Positions 19,017 to 27,810 are shown, counted from the first letter of the stretch. The stretch is DNA of 64,000 nucleotides from Haliscomenobacter sp. (GCA_016707205.1 JADJHZ010000024.1:1-64000); one strand, 5' to 3'. The notes: a model not told the origin generated them from the sequence alone. Program-made: numbers and translations.

Positions 19017-20894
19017 TTAAGACTCGTTGTTGTTCCATAGCAGACATTGAGGTTGCCAGTTATTTGTACTTTGGGTTTGGAGTATTTGACGTGGATTTCC
19101 TTTAACAACTTCACATCCGTCTGCGTTATACATCCGAACGTAGTACACCCCTGCCTTATTAATATAATAATTAATACTATTTCCTTCAGTGATGAAATGG
19201 GTGTCGCTCAAGTAAAACCAGGGTGATCCAGTAGAGGAGGTAGCCTGCAAAAGGAAATAATCTCCCTGGCACTTTATATTTCGGGTGAAATAGTTTCCGC
19301 TTCCTGCCGGTTGCCCGTCGAAATAAATCAACATTTCGCTACCATCAGGTGGGGTATATGCATTTCCAACAGTTGTAGCCGCTGAACTCGAACACCCGTT
19401 TGGGGCGATCACTTTTAGGGTGTATATACCGGGTATTTTTGCTTCGAAGGTTGCCTGGGTAGAAACCACCCGGTCGTTTTGGTTTCGCCATTCGTAAGTT
19501 ACTCCAGAGGAGGTGGAAGAACCATTAACCATTACTGGATAACAGGTAATGGGCCCATTGTTCGATGCGCTGATCGTAGGCAAGCTCCCAATTTGAATCA
19601 CATTAGTATACCCAATAGCGCTGCATCCATTTGGCCCCATAACGTTCACTTCATAAACCCCTGCCGTGCTAACCGTTGCGTCGGGGCTATTACTGATCAC
19701 CGCTCCTGCGGCATTTTTCCATTGGAAGATAGCCCCAGGTGTAGAGGAGCTGGCGGTCAGAACGAGGCTGGTTTTGGTGCAAGTGAGGGTGTCGTTGCTT
19801 TTCACGGTGAGGTTGGGCGGGGTCAAATCCCCTGCGCTCACTGTGGCTGTTTTCTCAATGAAGCACCCATTGGCGCCAGAGATCTTCAGGGTATAAGTGC
19901 CGGGCTGGCTGACCCCAAAGTTTTGGGAACTTGAAATTACTGTTCCCCCGCTATTGCGCCATTGGTAAGTAACCCCCGGGGTAGACGAACTGCCCTGCAG
20001 GAGGACGCTGGAGACAGAGCAGGTAATTTGCCCTAAGGCAGAAGCACTGCCTGTTGGCGCCGCCAGATCGGACAACACCTGGGAAGAAACCACCACCGAG
20101 CAACTGTCTGGAGTGGAGAGGGTGAGGTAATACGTCCCCGGAGTAGAAACCCGAAGCGAATCGGTAACCGAAAGAACCGTTCCTGCTGCATTCTTCCAGG
20201 AAAAAGCTACTCCAGGTACGGAAGCGGTTCCTTTGAGAAGGGCGCTGGATTTAAGACAGGTTATTGGCCCGTCGTTGCTGATGTCCCCGGTGATGCCAAC
20301 GTTCAGCGAATGGGTTTTTACTACGCTGCATCCTTCTGCATTGGCGATTGTTACGGAGTAGTCCGTAGTTTGGGAAGGACTCACCGTGATGGAAGGATCG
20401 GTAAAATTGCCAGGGCTCCAGCGGTAGCTCGTTCCGCCCGAAGCGGTTAACGTGGCAGGCTGTCCGGGGCAAATGGATGCAGGCCCCTGGACTACCCCTG
20501 AGGGAGGGGGATTCACCTGCACCTCATGGGTTTTGGAGGCGGCACACCCCGGCAGCCCCGAGGTGACGGTATACGTAGTCGTGGCGCCCGGGCTTACCTG
20601 GATGCTGGGTGTTGTGGCCCCGGTATTCCATGCATAGCTTTGTCCTCCGCTGGCGATAAGGGTGGCGCTTTGCCCGGCGCAAATCTGCACCGGACCCTGG
20701 ATGCAAGGCCAGGGGTCGTGTAAACAGTGACATTTACCGCTCCCGTGTCGCTGCAAACCGCTCCATTGCTTACGGTAACGGTATAGGTGGCGGACTGCAG
20801 CGGCTTGACTTTTATGCTTGCAGAAGTAGCTCCGGTGCTCCAGCGGTAGGTTGATCCCCCGGAAGCGGTCAGAATAGCAGAGTCGCCCGCACAC
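19017..20894 (-). CDS. Giant repeat protein, second Ig-repeat fragment
   Basis: In-frame coding begins near 20700 (IQGPVQICAGQSATLIASGG). Two modules of the first type are followed by about six of a second type built on ITC...S..LL.GSSSTPGVTYQWRN and PGTYTLKISGANGCF. A one-base shift near 19090 leads to the next frame (KEIHVKYSKPKVQITGNLNV). The first ~60 residues of the open frame are out of register. There is no independent start signal, so this would not be expressed on its own. Confidence 0.6.
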   Translation of the reverse strand: MCGRLCYSDRFRGINLPLEHRSYFCKHKSQAAAVRHLYRYRKQWSGLQRHGSGKCHCLHDPWPCIQGPVQICAGQSATLIASGGQSYAWNTGATTPSIQVSPGATTTYTVTSGLPGCAASKTHEVQVNPPPSGVVQGPASICPGQPATLTASGGTSYRWSPGNFTDPSITVSPSQTTDYSVTIANAEGCSVVKTHSLNVGITGDISNDGPITCLKSSALLKGTASVPGVAFSWKNAAGTVLSVTDSLRVSTPGTYYLTLSTPDSCSVVVSSQVLSDLAAPTGSASALGQITCSVSSVLLQGSSSTPGVTYQWRNSGGTVISSSQNFGVSQPGTYTLKISGANGCFIEKTATVSAGDLTPPNLTVKSNDTLTCTKTSLVLTASSSTPGAIFQWKNAAGAVISNSPDATVSTAGVYEVNVMGPNGCSAIGYTNVIQIGSLPTISASNNGPITCYPVMVNGSSTSSGVTYEWRNQNDRVVSTQATFEAKIPGIYTLKVIAPNGCSSSAATTVGNAYTPPDGSEMLIYFDGQPAGSGNYFTRNIKCQGDYFLLQATSSTGSPWFYLSDTHFITEGNSINYYINKAGVYYVRMYNADGCEVVKGNPRQILQTQSTNNWQPQCLLWNNNES

Positions 20895-22756
20895 AAACTT
20901 AGGTCGGGAGTAACCGTAGCGTGCACGGCAGGATAAACGGTGATGTTTTTGGATAGCTCAACGGAGCAGCCCCCTTGGTTGGTAACGGTAACACGGTAAT
21001 TGAACGAGGTAGTTTGAGCAGCGGTAGGCGATACCACGATTGAAGGGGAATACGCATAAGTGCTCCATTGATATGATAAGTTTCCGTTTCCGCTGCCCCA
21101 GTCAACAGCAGTCAGGGTAGCTTGTTGCCCGGAACATATCTGGCTGGGACCTTCTACGGTGGCGTCCGGGCGAGGGATAACGATGATTTCAAGGGTATCT
21201 CTGCCTTGGCAGTAGTTCGAATAGTCTCTCCCCGTTAGCGTATAGGTAGTATTTTGAGCCGGGGAGACTTTTATTTCATAATAGGTCTGTCCGGTGTTCC
21301 ACTGGTTGTCGTAACTTCCGTAGGCGCCCAAAGTCACCGTATCGCCCAGGCATATAGAAGCTGGGCCGGTGATTTGTACCCGCGAGGGGACATCAACGGC
21401 GATTTGGTGCGAAATAACGTTGGTACAGTTATTTACATCGGTGACGGTGACGGTATAATTAGTAGTTCCGGCCGGGTAAACCGTGGTGGAGGAGTTTGTA
21501 GCGCCGGTGCTCCATAGAAAACTAGTGGCGGCCTGGTTAATGACCAGGTATGCTGCGCCTCCCTGGCAAACCTTGGTTACCCCGGAAATTTTGGGGATCG
21601 TAAACGGGGTAACGGTTTTTGAAGCTATGTTTTGGCACCCTTTGTCGTTGGTCACCGTCACCATGTACGAAACCGGACTTGAAATATTGATGGTTATAGA
21701 CGGGCTGGTTTGTCCGGAACTCCAGGAATAATTTACTCCTCCGCTCGCGCTGAGTGTATTTCCTGTATTCGCGCACACCTGGCTGGGTCCTTCAATTGAT
21801 GCCGTAGGCAACGGGTTAACGGTAAGCGTATGGGATCTGACGTCGCTGCAATAGCCGTTGGTAATGGTAACGCTGTAGGTGTAATTTCCAGGCAGGGCAG
21901 GAGCAACAGAAACCGACTTTGAAGTCGCCCCTGTGCTCCACTGATAGGTTCCTCCTCCGTCTGCAGTAAGGGTCGCGCTGGTTCCAGCGCATACAGTGAG
22001 TGGCCCGGAAATACCTGCCTGCAAATTAGTACTGACCGGCACGACAACCTGTGCCTCTGTCGTGTTACAGCCAGTAGATATCTGGATGGTATAACTCCCT
22101 GGAGCAAGCCCGGAAAACGTGTAGCTGCTTTGGGAAAGGCTGTTTGATTGAATCGTTAAACCGGAGGGATTGAACAACCGGAAAATGCGCCTAACATCCC
22201 CATGATTCCCTGAAATATCAGAAACGGCAATGCTTCCTGAAGGACTCCAACAATCGCTTGCCGGAGACACTGAGGCTGAAATTACAGGAACAAGGGGACT
22301 TACAAAGATCCATACATCCGTGGAATCTTTGAATACCTCCCCATCCATGTATCGTCGCATAACAAAAACAGGTTGACCGGTTTGGGGGATATCCAGACTA
22401 AACGGAATCTGGTTCGGCAGGCAAGGGGCGATGCATGGAAGGCCGCTTTCGTCCCAAAAGTAGTATTTAAAAGAAGTGTATTGAGTCACCGAAGGCAAGT
22501 CCGTAATCACCGCTACTGCCTGGCCTCCTGTTGGACATACCTCAATCATGTTGCTCATGGCCTGTGAAAAAACCGTATGGTCCGCCATTTGTTCCGGCAC
22601 TTTCCCTGAAAGTGTCCAGAAGGATTTCTTTGCCCCTGCGTCAGAGATAGGAGAAGATGAAATCCTGGAAGAAGAATTTCTTACATGTTGCGCCTGGAGG
22701 CAGGGTGAAAAGAGAATACCAAAGGCGGTCAGGAGGATTAGGATCGCTTTGCGCAT
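20594..22756 (-). CDS. Giant repeat protein, N-terminal fragment with signal peptide
   Basis: This is the first intact frame of the giant gene. The signal peptide is followed by ~200 residues without repeats (ISDAGAKKSFWTLSGKVPEQ). About seven Ig-like modules of ~80 residues come next, with motifs such as YQWSTGATSKSVSV, YSWSSGQTSPSITI and TVTVTDVNNC. Real coding in this frame ends near 20700, where VNVTVYTTPGLA should continue into QGPVQICAG of the next frame. The last ~35 residues are out of frame. Confidence 0.7.
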   Translation of the reverse strand: MRKAILILLTAFGILFSPCLQAQHVRNSSSRISSSPISDAGAKKSFWTLSGKVPEQMADHTVFSQAMSNMIEVCPTGGQAVAVITDLPSVTQYTSFKYYFWDESGLPCIAPCLPNQIPFSLDIPQTGQPVFVMRRYMDGEVFKDSTDVWIFVSPLVPVISASVSPASDCWSPSGSIAVSDISGNHGDVRRIFRLFNPSGLTIQSNSLSQSSYTFSGLAPGSYTIQISTGCNTTEAQVVVPVSTNLQAGISGPLTVCAGTSATLTADGGGTYQWSTGATSKSVSVAPALPGNYTYSVTITNGYCSDVRSHTLTVNPLPTASIEGPSQVCANTGNTLSASGGVNYSWSSGQTSPSITINISSPVSYMVTVTNDKGCQNIASKTVTPFTIPKISGVTKVCQGGAAYLVINQAATSFLWSTGATNSSTTVYPAGTTNYTVTVTDVNNCTNVISHQIAVDVPSRVQITGPASICLGDTVTLGAYGSYDNQWNTGQTYYEIKVSPAQNTTYTLTGRDYSNYCQGRDTLEIIVIPRPDATVEGPSQICSGQQATLTAVDWGSGNGNLSYQWSTYAYSPSIVVSPTAAQTTSFNYRVTVTNQGGCSVELSKNITVYPAVHATVTPDLSLCAGDSAILTASGGSTYRWSTGATSASIKVKPLQSATYTVTVSNGAVCSDTGAVNVTVYTTPGLASRVRCRFAPGKAPPLSPAEDKAMHGIPGPQHPASR

Positions 22757-22874
22757 CAGGGTAGAGTTTGAGCTAATATCCGATAAATTTTCAACCGGCA
22801 AAGAGACTGATTAAATGCGTCCCTTTTCCCTCACAAGTTCAGGACAGAAGCATAAGATGCCAAATTTTCCGAAC

Positions 22875-22917
22875 GCGCATATGCGCAATATTTTGCTCAT
22901 GTTGAGCAAAATATTGC
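22875..22917. promoter_or_regulatory. Strong inverted repeats between divergent genes (candidate operator)
   Basis: GCGCATATGCGC at 22875-22886 is a perfect 12-bp palindrome. It overlaps by two bases a perfect inverted repeat with 15-bp arms, GCAATATTTTGCTCA (22885-22899) and its complement (22903-22917), separated by TGT. The site lies between the giant gene (start 22756, minus) and the XRE regulator (start 23005, plus). There is no T-run typical of a terminator. An operator for the adjacent regulator or another dimeric regulator is the simplest reading (inference). Confidence 0.55.
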
Positions 22918-23004
22918 ACACCATAGGAAATAGTTTGCGCATCCTTGGAAATAAGCTAAATTACGATGGTGAAAATGTAATCTCTGTTAAAAAGACTAGC
23001 TCCA

Positions 23005-23349
23005 ATGGACGACCCTATTTCCAAAAAAATCCGGGCCCTCCGGCTAAAAAGGAACTTCACGCAAGCCTATATGGCCGCCCAGCTCGGTATCTCGCTGAGG
23101 TCTTACAACAAACTGGAAAGTGGCCTTTCCCGTATTTGCGTGGATCAGCTCGCCAAGATTGCGCGCGTTTTGGACGCAACCCTTCATCTCGATGTAGTCG
23201 GGCGCGAAGAAATCCATCCCAAAGTGGATTCTCCTCCATCCCCGGAATCCAAACTGACGGAAATAATGAACCGTTATCCGGAAAGGAAAATGGATTTGTT
23301 CTTCAAGTTTTTGACGGAGGAAATGTGGAGTAATTCCTCGAAGGATTAA
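23005..23349 (+). CDS. XRE-family helix-turn-helix transcriptional regulator
   Basis: The protein has 114 residues. Residues ~5-65 form a typical HTH_XRE domain: IRALRLKRNFTQAYMAAQLG is the first part, then ISLRSYNKLESGLSRICVDQ is the recognition region, followed by LAKIARVLDATL. The C-terminal ~45 residues (PERKMDLFFKFLTEEMW) are probably for dimerisation. It is transcribed divergently from the giant surface-protein gene, with a strong palindromic site between them, so it may regulate itself and that gene (inference). No toxin partner lies downstream; the next gene converges on it. Confidence 0.85.
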   Translation: MDDPISKKIRALRLKRNFTQAYMAAQLGISLRSYNKLESGLSRICVDQLAKIARVLDATLHLDVVGREEIHPKVDSPPSPESKLTEIMNRYPERKMDLFFKFLTEEMWSNSSKD

Positions 23350-23428
23350 AACGGAAAATCTCCTGCCTTTCTTGAATGCAGCGCTTGTTGGCTGAGTTTT
23401 TGGCCTACGACTTGGCCTGCTTACCCAT

Positions 23429-24475
23429 TTAACGCCTGAAACGGCAAGACCCGGACGCTATGCCCGGCCCAACCGACCCAACATAATCCTGGGCGATTTC
23501 CCCGATCGTTTGCTCTAAAGGCGTATAATGAAACGAGAGGCGGTCCCTCAGTTTTTGGTTGTCGTAGTAGTATTCATAGGCAGATTGCCTCACGGTTTCT
23601 TTGGATAAAAGACCGGAATGTCCGTTAAACAGGCCCTGAACCCAGGCTACCCTCCAGGCGATTTCCTGAAAAAAAGAGGAAAACGTTCTTCTGGGGGCTT
23701 TCTTGCCAAGATGAAAAGCGATGCGTTCGAAAAACGCTTTATAGCTTAAATGGCCGCCAGAAACGATAAATCGCTCGTGGCTGATATCGCTTTCCATGAG
23801 CTCCACCATGGCGCGGACCACGTCCCGGACATCCACCAGATCGGTGCCTCCTCGGGGGTAAAACGGGAATCCGCGGTGCAGCATACGAAAAAACCGGGCA
23901 GGACCTTCTTCCCAGCGGCCACTGCCGAGAATAATAGCGGGATTGATAACGACCGCATTCAAACCCTCCTCCATACCTCTCCACACTTCCAGTTCGCCCA
24001 GGAATTTACTTACTCCGTATCGGGTATTGTACGGGCTTCGTTCCCATTTGTTGGACTCGGAGACGGTTTGGCCAGGCTGGGTCCGGCCCAAAGCAGCAAC
24101 CGAACTGACGTGAAGAAGTTTTTCCACCCCGTGAATCAGGCATTGGTCGACTACGTTTGCGGTGCCTTCTACATTGACCAGCCGCATTTGGCGAGCGCTC
24201 AGGGGGTCAAAAGAGATGATCCCGGCGCAGTGAAACACCCATTGGGCTTCTTTTATAGCCTCTTCCAATGCAGGGATGTCGAGAATATCCGCTTCTATCC
24301 AACGGACTGCTCCGGCAACCGCCGGACTGAGCAGTTCCATGCTGCTTTCCGGCTGCCGGAGCGCATAGATATGCGTATATCCCCTGTGCAGCAAATAGCG
24401 CAACAAGTAAGACCCGAGCAATCCGGTAGCTCCGGTTACCAAGATTCGTTGGTTAGGGTGTATTTTGTTCTGCAC
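23429..24475 (-). CDS. NAD(P)-dependent epimerase/dehydratase (extended SDR) family protein
   Basis: The protein has 348 residues. The N-terminal Rossmann motif GATGLLG (GxxGxxG) lies near residues 15-21, DILD near 62-65 is the adenine-pocket position, and YGVSK carries the catalytic Tyr and Lys, with SSVAAL supplying the Ser. This fits the dihydroflavonol-4-reductase-like branch of extended SDRs, which act on sugar or lipid-linked carbonyls. The substrate cannot be read from sequence. It ends 16 bp before the stop codon-side boundary of nothing else on this strand, and the small cytochrome c gene lies 16 bp upstream, so the two may be co-transcribed from about 24840. Confidence 0.85.
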   Translation of the reverse strand: MQNKIHPNQRILVTGATGLLGSYLLRYLLHRGYTHIYALRQPESSMELLSPAVAGAVRWIEADILDIPALEEAIKEAQWVFHCAGIISFDPLSARQMRLVNVEGTANVVDQCLIHGVEKLLHVSSVAALGRTQPGQTVSESNKWERSPYNTRYGVSKFLGELEVWRGMEEGLNAVVINPAIILGSGRWEEGPARFFRMLHRGFPFYPRGGTDLVDVRDVVRAMVELMESDISHERFIVSGGHLSYKAFFERIAFHLGKKAPRRTFSSFFQEIAWRVAWVQGLFNGHSGLLSKETVRQSAYEYYYDNQKLRDRLSFHYTPLEQTIGEIAQDYVGSVGPGIASGSCRFRR

Positions 24476-24490
24476 GAAAAACGCAGGTTC

Positions 24491-24835
24491 TTACGATTTC
24501 TTCTTTAACTCCAGCGTGTACTTGGCTACCGCTTTGATCTTATCGGGCGTGAGCAGGGCTTTGAAACCAGTCATGGTGTTTCTACCCTCGGCAATCACCT
24601 TGATCCGGCCTTCCAAAGACAGGGTAGAAGCCGACAAATTGGCCGCTCCGCTGGCGCCCATATCGCCTTTCATGCCGTGGCACGTGATGCAGTATACTTT
24701 GTAGATCTTTTCCCCATCGGGTTTTGGAGCATTGGCAGCGCCAAGGGCAAGTGCCTGATCCCCAGATGCAGCGCCCAACAAAAGCACCATGCCCAGCAAG
24801 GCAGCGACAAAAATTTGCTTCATTCCGTCAACCAT
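24491..24835 (-). CDS. Small exported c-type cytochrome
   Basis: The protein has 114 residues. A signal peptide (KQIFVAALLGMVLLLGAASG) is followed by the heme site CITCH at residues 49-53. NTMTGF near residue 90 provides the likely axial Met. The size and layout match class I (c6/c555-like) monoheme cytochromes of the periplasm, electron carriers between complexes. It sits 16 bp upstream of the SDR gene on the same strand and is divergent from the prohibitin gene. Confidence 0.88.
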   Translation of the reverse strand: MVDGMKQIFVAALLGMVLLLGAASGDQALALGAANAPKPDGEKIYKVYCITCHGMKGDMGASGAANLSASTLSLEGRIKVIAEGRNTMTGFKALLTPDKIKAVAKYTLELKKKS

Positions 24836-25084
24836 TTTTTGTTTGTCCTAAAGGTATACCCAAAATATCGCAGGTTGTGCATTTTTTCCACCTTAAACCT
24901 GCATATTTTGAGTATATGCCGAAAGAACGTATTTCCAAACCACTTTCTCTTCGGTAAAACAACAAAAATAGCATACGCTTGTTTGATAAACCCCATCCTT
25001 ATCGGCAATTAATGGTATTTCGCCTAAATAATGCGGTAAAACGGGGAAAATGCCGTAATTTTCCACTAAATAAACATAACAGAG

Positions 25085-25927
25085 ATGAGCGAACCCAAAT
25101 TGCGCAGCCCCTTTCAAGGCAGGTTATTCACTACAGGCGTGCTGATCTTTGCCGCCCTCGTCGTCATTTTGATCTTCTCCAACGCGACGTTTCTGACCAT
25201 CGATGCAGGCCACCGAGGCGTTCTTTTCCGCCGCTTTAGCGGAGGATTGGAAAAGTCCATCGTCTATGGCCCCGGCTTCCACGTGCTCGCCCCCTGGAAT
25301 ACGATGTTCACCTACGATGTCCGCGAAAAACAACTGGAAGAAGAAATGGAAGTTCTTTCCAGCAATGGACTAAACATCAAAGTAGACGTTACGGTGCGCG
25401 TTAACCCGAAATACAACAAAATCGGCGACTTGCACGACAAATTCGGAAAGGAATACCTCACCTCCCTCGTCCGGCCCGAAGTGCGTTCTTCTGTGCGAAA
25501 GATCATCGGGCGATTTACGCCAGAGGAGCTGTATTCTACCCGCCGGGACGAAGTCCAGCAAATGATTCAAAAAGACCTGAACGCCACGCTGGACAAAAAC
25601 TTTATCGAGCTGCGCGCCTCCCTGATCCGGGGAATCATGCTTCCCGATAAAGTGCGGATGGCCATTGAAGACAAAATCGAGGCAGAACAAAGCGCCTTGA
25701 AGTACGAGTACATTCTGCAGCAGTCGCGCAAAGAAGCCGAGCGCCGGGTCATTGAAGCCGAGGCCAAAGCGCGCGCCAACATCGTACTCAACGCCAGCCT
25801 TACCGACAAAATCCTCAAGGACAAAGGGATCGAAGCCACCTTGCAGCTTGCAAATTCCCCCAACTCCAAAGTCATTATCGTTGGGAGCGGCCCCGATGGC
25901 TTGCCGTTGATCCTGGGGAATAACTAA
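25085..25927 (+). CDS. Prohibitin/SPFH (band 7) family membrane protein
   Basis: The protein has 280 residues. One N-terminal transmembrane helix (LFTTGVLIFAALVVILIFSN, residues ~14-33) is followed by the SPFH domain (IDAGHRGVLFRRFSGGLEKS, then YGPGFHVLAPW). A long charged helix follows (EYILQQSRKEAERRVIEAEA). This is the prohibitin order, and the length matches the family. These proteins form ring scaffolds in the membrane and often control membrane proteases. It is followed 31 bp downstream by a strong hairpin terminator, so it is probably monocistronic. Confidence 0.92.
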   Translation: MSEPKLRSPFQGRLFTTGVLIFAALVVILIFSNATFLTIDAGHRGVLFRRFSGGLEKSIVYGPGFHVLAPWNTMFTYDVREKQLEEEMEVLSSNGLNIKVDVTVRVNPKYNKIGDLHDKFGKEYLTSLVRPEVRSSVRKIIGRFTPEELYSTRRDEVQQMIQKDLNATLDKNFIELRASLIRGIMLPDKVRMAIEDKIEAEQSALKYEYILQQSRKEAERRVIEAEAKARANIVLNASLTDKILKDKGIEATLQLANSPNSKVIIVGSGPDGLPLILGNN

Positions 25928-25958
25928 GTTTTTCCTCCAGATTCTTCCGAAAAGAGGT

Positions 25959-26010
25959 CATGAAGAAAAGCCCCGCCTGGATTTCGATCCAGGCGGGGCT
26001 TTTCTTCATG
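25959..26010. terminator. Perfect 24-bp hairpin with TTCG loop
   Basis: The arms are 25959-25982 and 25987-26010 with a TTCG tetraloop. They match perfectly, including the GCCCCGCCTGGAT core and its complement, with A-rich and T-rich flanks inside the stem. It lies 31 bp after the prohibitin stop. The symmetric A/T flanks could stop transcription from both directions. Confidence 0.9.
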
Positions 26011-26057
26011 CCTCAAAAAGTTCTTTCTTGCGTCTGGCGTCCTTTGGGGATTTTATA

Positions 26058-26065
26058 TATCTTTG
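26058..26065 (+). promoter_or_regulatory. Bacteroidota -7 box TATCTTTG
   Basis: TATCTTTG fits the TAnnTTTG element of Bacteroidota sigma-A promoters. It lies 43 bp before the ATG of the Lys-rich gene at 26108. An AT-rich leader follows. I see no clear -33 TTTG at ideal spacing. Confidence 0.55.
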
Positions 26066-26107
26066 TGTTAATTAATTGTAAACTTAAATTTAAATTAAAG
26101 TTAAGAT

Positions 26108-26449
26108 ATGGAAGAAAAGGATCCTCCACGGACGGAAGCCGCCTCTGAAAACCCGACCCCGCAGCCGGAGGAAAATACCGCCCCAACCGCCCCTCAGCCT
26201 CAACCAAAGCCAAAGCGCATCGACAAGAAAGCTCCGAAGAAAGAATTTGAAAAACTCTCCAAACAGCTCAAAAAAGCCAAGCGGGCGTTTTCCAAAATAA
26301 AAAAAGCCTATAAGGATTTGAAAGCCCGGAAAGGAAAAGAGAAGGCCAAAGCCAAATTGGGCGAAAAGCTGGAACAAGCCATGTCCTTGCGGAAATCTGC
26401 TAAAGAAGCGTTTCAATCCGCGCAGAAAGGAAAGGAAAAGGCTGCCTGA
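26108..26449 (+). CDS. Lysine-rich coiled-coil hypothetical protein
   Basis: The protein has 113 residues. Residues 1-38 are Pro/Glu/Gln-rich and disordered (PTPQPEENTAPTAPQPQPKP). The rest is a very basic, Ala/Lys-rich helix (KKEFEKLSKQLKKAKRAFSK). There are no signal peptide, Cys or catalytic motifs. The composition recalls histone H1-like or nucleoid-binding basic proteins, but this is only a compositional resemblance. A good promoter box lies upstream, so the gene is likely expressed alone. Function is unknown. Confidence 0.65.
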   Translation: MEEKDPPRTEAASENPTPQPEENTAPTAPQPQPKPKRIDKKAPKKEFEKLSKQLKKAKRAFSKIKKAYKDLKARKGKEKAKAKLGEKLEQAMSLRKSAKEAFQSAQKGKEKAA

Positions 26450-26524
26450 AATTCTTCCGGGCAGTCTCCTGAAATCAAAAGGGCATTTTCCGGCGGGATT
26501 GCCTAAATTGCCGCAAAAAGCGGC

Positions 26525-27766
26525 ATGCTCGAAACGGAAATATGCATCGTTGGCGCAGGGCCTGGCGGCGCTGCAACGGCCCTGCGCTTAAGTTACTTGG
26601 GTATTCCCTGCATTTTGCTGGACAAAGCGGTTTTTCCAAGAGATAAAATCTGTGGGGATGCGGTTAGCAGCAAAGTTACCACCCTACTCAACCGTTTGGA
26701 TCCGGCGATTCTTCAGCGCTTTCTGGAGTTGCCGGTGCAAACCGACATCTGGGGTATCCGTTTTTTTGCTCCCAACCGGCAAATCGTCGATATTCCTTTT
26801 AAAGCCGATTATACCCGGAACGCCAAAGAGGCGCCCGGTTATGTAGCCAAGCGGGTAGATTTCGACCACTTCCTGATATCAGAAGTCCGCAACCGCCCCA
26901 ACATTACGTTCCTGGAAGGCACGGCAGCTACGGCATATACCGCCCTGGAGAAGGGGTACCATATAGAGACGGATGCCGGACCCATCCAGGCTTCCTTATT
27001 GATTGTTGCGGATGGCGCGCACTCGGCGTTCAGCCGCAAGGTGGCTGGACTGGAAAAAGACCCCGCCCATCATGCGGCGGCGGTTCGGGCTTATTACCGC
27101 AACGTTACCGGATTTAACAAGGAAGAATTCATCGAAATGCATTTCCTGAAATCGCTATGTCCGGGATATTTCTGGATATTTCCCCTGCCCAATGGATGGG
27201 TTAATGTCGGAATAGGAATGCGCACCGATGTCGTTAAAAAGAAAGGATTTCAACTAACCAAGATCCTGGAAGAAATCATTCGCTCCGATCCAGACATCAG
27301 CCCCCGCTTCAGCGGCGCCGAACGCATGGGCGCATTTCAGGGATACGGGCTGCCGCTGGGTTCCAAGGTCAGGCCCATTTCAGGCGACCATTTCATGCTG
27401 GTCGGCGACGCCGCGCATCTGGTAGATCCCCTAACCGGGGAAGGGATTGGCAATGCATTTTACAGCGGGTTTATCGCCGCCGAACACGCTGCAGAATGTC
27501 TGAAAAAAAGGGATTTCAGCGCATCCTTCATGAAAGCCTATGACCAGCGGGTACAACGGGTTTTGGGTTCGGAGATGCAATTGAGCTACCGCATGCAAAA
27601 AGCCGGAGCCTATCCAGGACTACTGAACATTCTGGCCTCTATCATTTCCGGAAACCGGAAAATCCTGGATTTTTTTTCCAACATGTACACCGACTTCCAA
27701 TTGCGGGAGCAGCTCGTCAGGCCCTGGTTTTGGGTTCGGATGCTCTTGCAGAAACGCGTGAAATAG
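26525..27766 (+). CDS. Geranylgeranyl reductase family FAD-dependent oxidoreductase
   Basis: The protein has 413 residues. The N-terminal FAD motif is IVGAGPGGAATALRL (GxGxxG). DKICGDAVSSK matches the GGR-family C-G-D motif, and MLVGDAAHLVDPLTGEGIG is the second FAD motif (GDAAG-type). This group reduces isoprenoid double bonds, as in menaquinone side chains or archaeal-type lipids, or acts as a halogenase-like monooxygenase. The CGD motif favours the reductase side. The substrate is unknown. A hairpin terminator lies 45 bp downstream. Confidence 0.85.
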   Translation: MLETEICIVGAGPGGAATALRLSYLGIPCILLDKAVFPRDKICGDAVSSKVTTLLNRLDPAILQRFLELPVQTDIWGIRFFAPNRQIVDIPFKADYTRNAKEAPGYVAKRVDFDHFLISEVRNRPNITFLEGTAATAYTALEKGYHIETDAGPIQASLLIVADGAHSAFSRKVAGLEKDPAHHAAAVRAYYRNVTGFNKEEFIEMHFLKSLCPGYFWIFPLPNGWVNVGIGMRTDVVKKKGFQLTKILEEIIRSDPDISPRFSGAERMGAFQGYGLPLGSKVRPISGDHFMLVGDAAHLVDPLTGEGIGNAFYSGFIAAEHAAECLKKRDFSASFMKAYDQRVQRVLGSEMQLSYRMQKAGAYPGLLNILASIISGNRKILDFFSNMYTDFQLREQLVRPWFWVRMLLQKRVK

Positions 27767-27810
27767 GTTGGCGCGTTCCAAAGTCCAAAAAAATGCCGTT
27801 CCAAAAAACA

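Larger units (their letters stand above)
10307..22756 (-). pseudogene. Giant Ig/PKD-like repeat surface protein gene, broken by many frameshifts
   Basis: One ancestral ORF of about 4,100 codons runs from the ATG at 22756 (MRKAILILLTAFGILFSPCL, a signal peptide) to the stop at 10307. It is now split over at least twelve overlapping frames and carries an in-frame TAG near 18991 where the repeat pattern expects Trp (SYS-stop-STGS against SYAWNTGA elsewhere). The N-terminal half is tandem ~80-residue modules of the form C.G.SATL.A.GG..Y.WSTGATT.SI.VSP..TTTYTVTVT..GC, a SprB/PKD-like adhesin signature. An HYR-like part (15.8-16.5 kb) and a long non-repetitive C-terminal part follow. No T9SS tail is visible at the end (YYGVLNPE). 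Frames are listed individually. True decay and sequence error cannot be separated here. Confidence 0.7.

Noticed and set aside
16200..22700. Tandem domain repeats as DNA repeats
   Set aside because: Modules are similar in protein but diverged in DNA, so they are protein repeats and not a mobile or satellite repeat.
22815..23333. Plus-strand ORF of 172 codons overlapping the XRE gene
   Set aside because: It runs through the palindromic intergenic region and is in a different frame from the clear HTH protein.
24820..25117. Short minus-strand ORFs between cytochrome c and prohibitin
   Set aside because: AT-rich promoter region between divergent genes; no coding character.
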